64,000 nucleotides of DNA, from positions 29,212,714-29,276,713 of the forward strand of contig NC_030851.1 in NCBI RefSeq assembly GCF_000208745.1. The letters are read 5' to 3'. How positions within the stretch are numbered: position 1 is the first letter of the stretch; every line of letters begins with the position of its first letter. Source of the DNA: Theobroma cacao (taxonomy: Eukaryota; Streptophyta; Magnoliopsida; Malvales; Malvaceae). A program made the translations under genes and the position numbers. The notes beneath the pieces were generated by a model. That model saw only the letters and a list, made by a program, of their open reading frames with translations. It was not told the origin of the DNA and searched no databases. Shown piece after piece: positions 36,650 through 47,932 of this stretch.

Positions 36650-39600
36650 TGTAAAACCCGACCCTATAAATACATGTCATGACATACATGCATTGAGTAG
36701 CATGTTATTACGCTAGAAAAGCACCTAAGAATAGACGAAACCTGATATTGTACCTAACGGTACACTTAAATTGATTTAACCTCGAACTAGTTCAAATAGG
36801 AATTGTAGGATGAAATTTAATATTTTATAGTCCAGGAATGACTAAAAATGATTGTTCGGAGTTCGAGGGTTCATTTGGGGTAAAATTAGAAATTTTGATA
36901 TTCAAGGGCAAAATCGTCATTTTGCCACCTAAGATAATAATTTGATCATGGAGTGAAATTTTTGACCAAGATTAACTATTTGGAGTATAATTTAATGATA
37001 GGAAGTGAAAAAGTTTAATTCTGGTGATTTTTGGAGTGTAGGGGCAAAATCGTAATTTTGCCACCCACGGACAAAATTTGAGATTTTGAGAGAATTTAGA
37101 TCAAATTTGACAAATTGGAGAATGGTATGAGTATAAGGGATGAAAAATATGTCTATGGGCAATTTTTCAATTTTTGGGGCAAAAATGTAATTTTTGACTT
37201 TTACGGGGGCAAAAGTGTAAATTTCAAAAATTACTCCACCGAGACTTTGGATGAGTCTGAGAATTTTATCTAAGCTATGAATATATGAGACAAGTGTATG
37301 GTGAAAATTTGGAAACAAATGGATGAAATTTTAAAAATGGGCCAATGGGAAAGTGACACATGGCATTTTTTAATGAAATAATATTATTTTAATGAAAAGT
37401 CAGCCATTTAAACCCAAATTTTGAGTGCTGGCCGGCCATAAGGAAGAACAAGAGAGGAAATAGAGAGGAAAGGAAGAAAAAAAGAAAAACCAAAGAGAAA
37501 CAAGAAAATTCAAAGGGAAATTCGCGGTTTTCGACCGTTTACGCGTCTAACGGTAAGATTTTTCGATTTTAGCTTGATTTCTACCTTTCCTATGCCTTTA
37601 TTTCCATTTAGCATGCTTGAGGAGAGAGATCAAAAAGTGATATCAAGGGCTGGACGAAATTCTAGGGGAGAGAAATTGAAATTTTTAGGTTTTGATTTTT
37701 AGTTAAATTGATAGTTTTAGTTAGTTAAATGTGTTTAGAAATTAAATTGGGCAAGAAATCATTAAATTTTCACAATACCCACTCTTGGCTGGATGCTCAA
37801 TGCTGTACAATGATGATGAATTGATTTTATTCTAAGGAAAATGAAGAGAAAATGATGAAAAACGATTAAACGTGATAGAAAAACAAAGTAGAAAATTAAC
37901 CGAGTTAATGTCCCATTTTTGGCCGAATTTTCCAAGGAAGGGAGTGAGCTGATTTTGTTGTTTTTAGAAGGTTATTGGCTGATATTTAATGGTTAGAAAT
38001 GTTGGAGAGAGAATGGGATGATTTAGAGCTAAAATGGAGCGCGTTAGCAATTTATCGGGCAAAGTGCCAAAAATAGGTTAATACCGCGTTTAAGCCGTTT
38101 TAGGCTATTGCATTTCATACCATGCATTAGTATAGGATTTAAGTTAATTATATAGTGATTTAGCATCAATGTGATGAATTGTGTAAATTTTTGTAATGTG
38201 TCTAGGAGGAGAGCCTTCCGGAAAAGGCAAAGAAGTCGTACCCGACGAGTAGTGATCGGGGCGCTTAGAAAGCTTTTAGTTTGTACAAACGGTGAGTAAA
38301 CTTATTATTATTGTAAATTATCTAGAGTTTATTTTTAAATGCCCTTTATGTATTTTATGAAATGAAAACGAGATTAAAACGGGATTTTTGATGTTTTAGG
38401 AATAAATGTGACAAATAAAAATATATTGTATTGATTATGAAATTGAGTAATTGGAGGCTACAAATTGACTTGAAAAATATATATTTTCCTAGGAATGGCT
38501 TATGAGAAATGAGTATATGTGGCTATATTTTGTGAATGCATTGGGAAATTTATGTAAGTTGTTTTACTATGCAGGCTGGATAAATAAATAAAAGCCACGT
38601 TATACTGTCGAAATTTTATTAAAATTGGTGGGTTAGTCACTGCAGTGACGGGTTTCCGTGGACTGCCTATTAGAGGGGCACGGTAAACCCAGTTATATAG
38701 TTACTCCGGTTGTAGAGGCGAGGAGGGTAACTCCTGGGGTAGTATTAGAGCTCACTTCACGTCGAACCCCCACGTGAATGTGTAACTCGGCCAACGCCAA
38801 GGAACGGCTGGTTTTAAAAATAAAAATGTGTTTCACGTGTGAATATTTTAACACCCTTGGCGGACTCGGTTAGATGCCTCGGCCAAGGTATCCCCGAGGA
38901 TTAGTTTTGGCTTGAGCCTTGTTTTAATAAAAGACATAAGCCTTAACAACTGTTTTGGTAAATTACAAATATTTTATGGTTTAAGAAATAAATTGAAAAC
39001 ATTATGAAATGGGTTGAAATTTGTTGTTTAAACTTGCCTCCATTTTACTCGCCTTTAGATATTTATGATAATGTCTGTTTACTCATTGGGATTGCAAAAT
39101 CTCACCCAACTCCTTTCCACCCATTTCAGGTTCAGTATAGACTGTAGATAGCTGATCTCATCGAGGACTACCATTGGATCTGCATTTTCCAAACCGTAGG
39201 TTCACAGTCCTCTTTACTTTTGTTTATTCGGGGGCCCTCTTGTTATTGTAAATTAAATTAAATATTTTGGCTTACTGTATTTCAGTATGTATAAATTTAT
39301 TTAGCTTTTACGCTATAAAAATTATTCACGTATAACTCTATAAATATTGTTTTATAAGAAAATAGAATATTTTCCTTAATATTTCTTTTATTTTCTTATT
39401 ATATTCAAATAACCGTAATTTCGTTTTAAATGAAGATTTTAGACTTTTAAACTCATTTTGAATATGAATTATGTGTTTTGTACTTGTATATTACGTTTTA
39501 GCCAGTTTCGAAATTTTTGAGAAAAAAATGACCAAAATACCCCTGTGTGGCGAAAATTTTATTTTGATTGTTTTTGATCTAAAATAGTATATATTCTCTA

Positions 39601-39752
39601 AAAACTCGATATTTAACAATGATTGCTCACAGGAAAGGAAAGAAACTGATATGTAAGCCTTGCGGGGTTCCGGTTGGCATTCCGGATAATGAGTGTCAAT
39701 CGGGACGTCGCGGCGATTGTCATGGGCCTGAGGGAGGTTCCGGGTCGTGACA
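36650..39752 (+). repeat. LTR 5 of tandem array (3103 bp)
   Basis: As LTR4, but with GACACATGG near 37356, a base it shares with LTR1 where the other LTRs have GACACGTGG, and a private AAGAACAAG near 37445. It joins copies 4 and 5. Confidence 0.95.
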
Positions 39753-39933
39753 ATTCTATTGGTATCAGAGCTTTTGGTTTTAAAGATAAGAGTTTTTGGT
39801 TTTAAAGTGGTTTTAAAAAATTACAATATCAGTGTGGCCCCGGATTAAGTTAAGTTAGGTTGAATAGAATGCATGCATTTTCATATAGAGCCTAAGGTTC
39901 CCTAAGCTTGCTCGTTTTCTCTTATAGATTATT

Positions 39934-42900
39934 ATGCCTCCTCGACGCGGACGCCCACCTCTCACTAGATCGGTTGGGAGGGGAAAAGGTCGTTCCCAAC
40001 GTCATCAGCCAAATATAGTAGAGGAGGAATCAGCTGCATCTACCATTCGGGCAGCACCTGCTGCTGAGCAGGCCGATAGTCCTCCACATCCTCCATCTCC
40101 TCAGCCACCTACGGGTATTCCCGCCATGCCTACTGAGGCAGCACAAGCATTGGCAGCTTTCTTTGCAGCAATGGCTGGTCAAGCTCAGACTGGTCAAGTT
40201 CCACCTGTAGTGCCTCCAACTACTCCTTTAGTTCCACCACCAGTACAGGATGTATCCATTTCCAAGAAGCTGAAGGAGGCTAGGCAATTGGGTTGTGTAT
40301 CTTTCACGGGTGAGTTGGATGCCACTGTGGCAAAGGACTGGATTAATCAGGTTTCAGAGACTCTCTCTGATATGAGATTAGACGACGACATGAAGCTGAT
40401 GGTGGCTACGAGATTATTAGAGAAGAGGGCTCGTACTTGGTGGAATTCGGTGAAGTCCCGTTCCGCTACTCCTCAGACATGGTCTGATTTTCTCAGGGAA
40501 TTCGATGGTCAGTATTTCACTTATTTCCATCAGAAAGAAAAGAAGAGAGAATTTCTGAGTTTGAAACAGGGAAATCTAACTGTAGAGGAGTACGAGACTC
40601 GTTTTAACGAGTTGATGTTATATGTGCCGGATCTGGTGAAATCTGAGCAGGATCAGGCCAGCTATTTCGAGGAAGGGCTCCGTAATGAGATTAGAGAGCG
40701 AATGACAGTGACTGGTAGGGAGCCACATAAGGAGGTGGTACAGATGGCTTTACGGGCTGAGAAGCTCGCGATTGAGAATAGGAGGATTCGGACTGAGTTT
40801 GCAAAAAGGAGGAATCCTGGTATGTCTTCTAGTCAGCCAGTAAAAAGAGGCAAGGACTCAGCGATTTCAGGGAGTACTACTTCTGTTTCCGTGACATCTC
40901 CTCGACCTCCATTTCCACCATCACAACAGAGACCTTCGAGGTTTAGCAGATCTGCTATGACTGGTTCTGGGAAGAGTTTCGGAGGTTCTGACAGATGCAG
41001 AAATTGTGGGAATTATCATAGTGGGCTATGTAGAGAGCCAACAAGATGTTTCCAATGTGGACAGACGGGTCATATTAGGAGTAATTGCCCACGGTTAGGA
41101 CGAGCCACGGTAGTTGCATCATCTTCACCAGCTCGCACTGATATACAGAGGAGAGATTCTTCTGGGTTGCCACCGAGACAGGGAGTGGCCATACGGTCCG
41201 GTGTGGAGAGTAATACCCCGGCACATCCACCTTCGAGACCACAGACTCGTACCTCGACAAGAGTTTTCGCTGTGACGGAAGATGAGGCACAAGTCCGACC
41301 TGGAGCAGTGACAGGTACTATGTCTTTATTTGATAAAGATGCTTATGTTTTGATAGATTCTGGCTCAGATAGGTCTTATGTGAGCACCACATTTGCATCA
41401 ATTGCTGATAGAAACTTGTCACCATTAGAGGAAGAAATTGTAATTCACACCCCTTTAGGAGAAAAGCTAGTTAGAAACAGTTGTTATAGAGACTGTGGGG
41501 TAAGGGTAGGCGAGGAAGAATTTAGGGGTGACTTAATTCCTCTAGAGATCCTGGATTTTGATCTAATATTGGGTATGGACTGGTTAACTGCACATCGGGC
41601 GAACGTGGATTGTTTCCGAAAGGAAGTTGTTCTTCGAAATTCGGAGGGAGCAGAGATTGTGTTTGTAGGGAAACGTCGAGTATTACCGTCCTGTGTAATC
41701 TCGGCCATCAAAGCTTCGAAATTAGTGCAGAAAGGGTATCCGACTTATTTGGCATACGTGATTGATACTTCAAAGGGGGAACCTAAGTTAGAGGATGTCC
41801 CGATAGTAAGTGAGTTTCCTGATGTATTTCCTGATGATTTACCGGGACTGCCTCCTGATCGAGAGCTTGAGTTCCCTATTGATTTACTTCCGGGTACCGC
41901 ACCTATTTCTATCCCTCCATATAGAATGGCTCCGGCAGAGTTGAAGGAGTTGAAAGTACAATTGCAAGAGTTGGTGGACAAGGGTTTTATACGCCCTAGT
42001 ATATCTCCATGGGGAGCACCGGTTTTATTTGTGAAAAAGAAAGACGGTACACTTCGGTTATGTATCGATTACCGACAGCTTAACAGAATGACCATTAAGA
42101 ACAAGTATCCGTTACCGAGGATTGATGATCTTTTCGATCAATTACAGGGAGCTACAGTGTTTTCCAAGGTTGATCTAAGGTCTGGGTATCATCAGTTGAG
42201 GATTAAAGAACAGGATGTACCCAAGACAGCGTTCAGGACTCGGTACGGTCATTATGAGTTCTTGGTCATGCCTTTCGGGTTAACTAACGCACCGGCAGCT
42301 TTTATGGATCTCATGAATAGGGTGTTCCACCCTTACTTGGACAAGTTTGTTATTGTGTTCATTGATGACATACTGGTTTACTCGAGAGATAATGATGAGC
42401 ACGCTGCCCACTTGCGTATAGTATTACAAACTTTGAGGGAAAGACAGTTGTATGCAAAGTTTTCGAAGTGTGAGTTTTGGTTACAGGAAGTGGTATTCTT
42501 GGGACACGTAGTATCGAGAACTGGAATATATGTTGATCCTAAGAAAGTAGAGGCAATTTTACAATGGGAGCAACCTAAGACAGTGACGGAGATTCGTAGT
42601 TTCCTCGGATTAGCCGGTTATTATCGGAGGTTTGTTCAGGGGTTTTCCTTAATAGCAGCTCCTTTGACCCGTCTAACTCGTAAGGGAGTTAAGTTTGTGT
42701 GGGATGATGTTTGTGAGAATCGATTTCAGGAGCTAAAGAACCGGTTAACCTCCGCTCCCGTTTTAACACTTCCTGTTAATGGTAAGGGATTTGTAGTATA
42801 TAGTGATGCCTCAAAGTTGGGGTTGGGGTGCGTATTGATGCAGGATGAAAAAGTTGTGGCTTATGCTTCTAGACAGCTAAAGAGGCATGAAGCAAATTAC

Positions 42901-44790
42901 CCTACCCATGATTTAGAGTTAGCAGCAGTGGTGTTTGCTTTAAAAATCTGGAGGCATTACTTGTATGGTGAGCATTGTCGGATATTTACGGATCACAAGA
43001 GTTTAAAATATTTGCTCACCCAAAAGGAGCTTAATTTGAGGCAAAGGCGATGGTTGGAGTTGATAAAAGATTATGACTTGGTGATAGACTATCATCCGGG
43101 AAAGGCGAACGTTGTAGCTGATGCCTTAAGTCGTAAGTCTTCATCGTCTTTAGCAGCACTTCAGAGTTGTTATTTTCCAGCATTAATAGAGATGAAATCT
43201 CTTGGGGTCCAGTTGAGAAATGGTGAGGATGGATCCTTATTGGCAAACTTCATTGTGCGACCTTCGTTACTTAATCAGATCAAGGACATTCAGAGGTCTG
43301 ATGATGAGTTAAGAAAAGAAATTCAAAAACTGACCGATGGGGGAGTCAGTGAGTTCAGATTTGGAGAGGATAACGTCTTGATGTTTAAAGATCGAGTTTG
43401 TGTTCCTGAGGGAAACCAGTTGAGACAGGCGATCATGGAAGAAGCTCATTCATCTGCTTATGCATTACATCCCGGAAGCACCAAGATGTATAGGACTATC
43501 AGGGAGAATTATTGGTGGCCGGGTATGAAGCGAGACGTAGCAGAATTCGTAGCAAAGTGTCTCGTATGTCAGCAAGTTAAGGCGGAGCATCAGAGGCCAG
43601 CAGGTACACTTCAGTCTTTACCTGTTCCCGAGTGGAAATGGGAGCATGTAACTATGGATTTTGTTTTGGGATTGCCGCGGACACAGAGGGGAAAGGATGC
43701 GATCTGGGTGATCGTAGATCGGTTGACTAAGTCCGCTCACTTTTTAGCTGTCCATAGTACATACTCTATTGAGAAGCTGGCTCAGCTCTATATAGATGAG
43801 ATTGTGAGGCTACATGGAGTTCCCGTTTCTATAGTGTCAGACCGAGATCCTCGATTCACTTCTCGATTCTGGCCGAAATTTCAAGAAGCTCTCGGAACCA
43901 AATTGAAATTTAGCACTGCTTTTCACCCACAGACGGATGGTCAGTCAGAGAGGACTATCCAGACCTTGGAGGATATGTTACGGGCTTGTGTCATTGACTT
44001 TATTGGGAGTTGGGACAGACATTTGCCATTGGTGGAATTTGCTTACAACAATAGCTTTCAGTCTAGCATTGGTATGGCACCATACGAAGCTTTATATGGA
44101 AGGAAATGTCGTACTCCACTTTGTTGGGATGAAGTGGGTGAAAGAAAGTTAGTGAGTGTGGAATTGATCGAGCTAACTAATGACAAGATCAAGGTTATAC
44201 GAGAGAGGCTAAAGGTAGCCCAGGATAGGCAGAAGAGCTATGCAGATAAACGGAGAAAAGACTTGGAGTTTGAGATCGATGATAAAGTTTTTCTTAAGGT
44301 TTCTCCTTGGAAAGGTAATAATTTGAATACTTTGAAGTATTAAATCTTATTGATTATACTATCATGATAAATTATGGTGTTTTATTGGATAATGAAAGGT
44401 GTGATTCGATTTGCGAAGAGGGGAAAGCTCAACCCGAGATATATTGGACCATTCCGAATCATTGAAAGGATTGGACCAGTGGCTTATCGGTTAGAATTAC
44501 CTCCGGAGTTAGATCGGATCCACAACGTTTTCCATGTCTCCATGCTTAAGAAATATGTACCAGATCCCTCTCACGTCCTCGAAGCACCTCCGATCGAGTT
44601 GCATGACGATTTGAAGTTCGAGGTACAACCTGTGAGTATCTTGGATCGAAAGGATCGAGTACTGAGAAACAAGAGTATTTCAATGGTCAAAGTGTTGTGG
44701 AAAAGTGCTCGAATGGAGGAAATGACATGGGAAGTAGAGCATCAGATGAGGAACCAATACCCGCATCTATTTGTCGAATCTGGTAAGTGA
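39934..44790 (+). CDS. Gag-Pol polyprotein, copy 5
   Basis: The predicted protein equals that of copy 3, with Ile28 and the Ser tail variant. At DNA level it shares silent changes with copy 4 near 43443-43460 (AAGCTCATTC, CTGCTTATG) where copies 1-3 have C. The open frame ends at 44343 and resumes after the candidate intron. Confidence 0.93.
44315..44398 (+). other. Candidate intron in pol, copy 5 (84 bp)
   Basis: Same sequence and borders as in the other copies. Confidence 0.7.
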
Positions 44791-44829
44791 AATTTTGAGG
44801 TCAAAATTTTATTTTAAGGGGGGTAGAAT

Positions 44830-47800
44830 TGTAAAACCCGACCCTATAAATACATGTCATGACATACATGCATTGAGTAGCATGTTATTACGCTAGAAAA
44901 GCACCTAAGAATAGACGAAACCTGATATTGTACCTAACGGTACACTTAAATTGATTTAACCTCGAACTAGTTCAAATAGGAATTGTAGGATGAAATTTAA
45001 TATTTTATAGTCCAGGAATGACTAAAAATGATTGTTCGGAGTTCGAGGGTTCATTTGGGGTAAAATTAGAAATTTTGATATTCAAGGGCAAAATCGTCAT
45101 TTTGCCACCTAAGATAATAATTTGATCATGGAGTGAAATTTTTGACCAAGATTAACTATTTGGAGTATAATTTAATGATAGGAAGTGAAAAAGTTTAATT
45201 CTGGTGATTTTTGGAGTGTAGGGGCAAAATCGTAATTTTGCCACCCACGGACAAAATTTGAGATTTTGAGAGAATTTAGATCAAATTTGACAAATTGGAG
45301 AATGGTATGAGTATAAGGGATGAAAAATATGTCTATGGGCAATTTTTCAATTTTTGGGGCAAAAATGTAATTTTTGACTTTTACGGGGGCAAAAGTGTAA
45401 ATTTCAAAAATTACTCCACCGAGACTTTGGATGAGTCTGAGAATTTTATCTAAGCTATGAATATATGAGACAAGTGTATGGTGAAAATTTGGAAACAAAT
45501 GGATGAAATTTTAAAAATGGGCCAATGGGAAAGTGACACGTGGCATTTTTTAATGAAATAATATTATTTTAATGAAAAGTCAGCCATTTAAACCCAAATT
45601 TTGAGTGCTGGCCGGCCATAAGGAAGAAAAAGAGAGGAAATAGAGAGGAAAGGAAGAAAAAAAGAAAAACCAAAGAGAAACAAGAAAATTCAAAGGGAAA
45701 TTCGCGGTTTTCGACCGTTTACGCGTCTAACGGTAAGATTTTTCGATTTTAGCTTGATTTCTACCTTTCCTATGCCTTTATTTCCATTTAGCATGCTTGA
45801 GGAGAGAGATCAAAAAGTGATATCAAGGGCTGGACGAAATTCTAGGGGAGAGAAATTGAAATTTTTAGGTTTTGATTTTTAGTTAAATTGATAGTTTTAG
45901 TTAGTTAAATGTGTTTAGAAATTAAATTGGGCAAGAAATCATTAAATTTTCACAATACCCACTCTTGGCTGGATGCTCAATGCTGTACAATGATGATGAA
46001 TTGATTTTATTCTAAGGAAAATGAAGAGAAAATGATGAAAAACGATTAAACGTGATAGAAAAACAAAGTAGAAAATTAACCGAGTTAATGTCCCATTTTT
46101 GGCCGAATTTTCCAAGGAAGGGAGTGAGCTGATTTTGTTGTTTTTAGAAGGTTATTGGCTGATATTTAATGGTTAGAAATGTTGGAGAGAGAATGGGATG
46201 ATTTAGAGCTAAAATGGAGCGCGTTAGCAATTTATCGGGCAAAGTGCCAAAAATAGGTTAATACCGCGTTTAAGCCGTTTTAGGCTATTGCATTTCATAC
46301 CATGCATTAGTATAGGATTTAAGTTAATTATATAGTGATTTAGCATCAATGTGATGAATTGTGTAAATTTTTGTAATGTGTCTAGGAGGAGAGCCTTCCG
46401 GAAAAGGCAAAGAAGTCGTACCCGACGAGTAGTGATCGGGGCGCTTAGAAAGCTTTTAGTTTGTACAAACGGTGAGTAAACTTATTATTATTGTAAATTA
46501 TCTAGAGTTTATTTTTAAATGCCCTTTATGTATTTTATGAAATGAGAACGAGATTAAAACGGGATTTTTGATGTTTTAGGAATAAATGTGACAAATAAAA
46601 ATATATTGTATTGATTATGAAATTGAGTAATTGGAGGCTACAAATTGACTTGAAAAATATATATTTTCCTAGGAATGGCTTATGAGAAATGAGTATATGT
46701 GGCTATATTTTGTGAATGCATTGGGAAATTTATGTAAGTTGTTTTACTATGCAGGCTGGATAAATAAATAAAAGCCACGTTATACTGTCGAAATTTTATT
46801 AAAATTGGTGGGTTAGTCACTGCAGTGACGGGTTTCCGTGGACTGCCTATTAGAGGGGCACGGTAAACCCAGTTATATAGTTACTCCGGTTGTAGAGGCG
46901 AGGAGGGTAACTCCTGGGGTAGTATTAGAGCTCACTTCACGTCGAACCCCCACGTGAATGTGTAACTCGGCCAACGCCAAGGAACGGCTGGTTTTAAAAA
47001 TAAAAATGTGTTTCACGTGTGAATATTTTAACACCCTTGGCGGACTCGGTTAGATGCCTCGGCCAAGGTATCCCCGAGGATTAGTTTTGGCTTGAGCCTT
47101 GTTTTAATAAAAGACATAAGCCTTAACAACTGTTTTGGTAAATTACAAATATTTTATGGTTTAAGAAATAAATTGAAAACATTATGAAATGGGTTGAAAT
47201 TTGTTGTTTAAACTTGCCTCCATTTTACTCGCCTTTAGATATTTATGATAATGTCTGTTTACTCATTGGGATTGCAAAATCTCACCCAACTCCTTTCCAC
47301 CCATTTCAGGTTCAGTATAGACTGTAGATAGCTGATCTCATCGAGGACTACCATTGGATCTGCATTTTCCAAACCGTAGGTTCACAGTCCTCTTTACTTT
47401 TGTTTATTCGGGGGCCCTCTTGTTATTGTAAATTAAATTAAATATTTTGGCTTACTGTATTTCAGTATGTATAAATTTATTTAGCTTTTACGCTATAAAA
47501 ATTATTCACGTATAACTCTATAAATATTGTTTTATAAGAAAATAGAATATTTTCCTTAATATTTCTTTTATTTTCTTATTATATTCAAATAACCGTAATT
47601 TCGTTTTAAATGAAGATTTTAGACTTTTAAACTCATTTTGAATATGAATTATGTGTTTTGTACTTGTATATTACGTTTTAGCCAGTTTCGAAATTTTTGA
47701 GAAAAAAATGACCAAAATACCCCTGTGTGGCGAAAATTTTATTTTGATTGTTTTTGATCTAAAATAGTGTATATTCTCTAAAAACTCGATATTTAACAAT

Positions 47801-47932
47801 GATTGCTCACAGGAAAGGAAAGAAACTGATATGTAAGCCTTGCGGGGTTCTGGTTGGCATTCCGAATAATGAGTGTTAATTAGGACGTCGCGGCGATTGT
47901 CATGGGCCTGAGGGAGGTTCCGGGTCATGACA
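44830..47932 (+). repeat. LTR 6, outermost right LTR (3103 bp)
   Basis: The first ~2.9 kb match the inner LTRs except for single bases (for example GAGAACGAG near 46546). The last ~165 bp carry seven substitutions; six are C-to-T or G-to-A, including the terminal GGTCATGACA where the others have GGTCGTGACA. A satellite array follows directly. Confidence 0.95.

Larger units (their letters stand above)
3929..47932 (+). mobile_element. Tandem array of a Ty3/gypsy chromovirus: 6 LTRs, 5 internal regions
   Basis: Five complete internal regions (7031-12107, 15212-20288, 23393-28469, 31573-36649, 39753-44829) alternate with six LTRs. Neighbouring units share each internal LTR. The unit length is 8181 bp for the first two steps and 8180 bp for the next two; the difference is one T in a T-run of LTR2 and LTR3. 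Every gag-pol is open at the same places. Single-base markers differ among copies, so the units are not plain digital duplicates. No 5-bp target duplication is present: the left flank is TTATT and the right flank is ATCCT. Retrotransposition alone yields LTR-internal-LTR; a shared-LTR array is expected from unequal LTR recombination or from a rolling-circle intermediate. A long-read assembly error remains possible. Confidence 0.93.
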
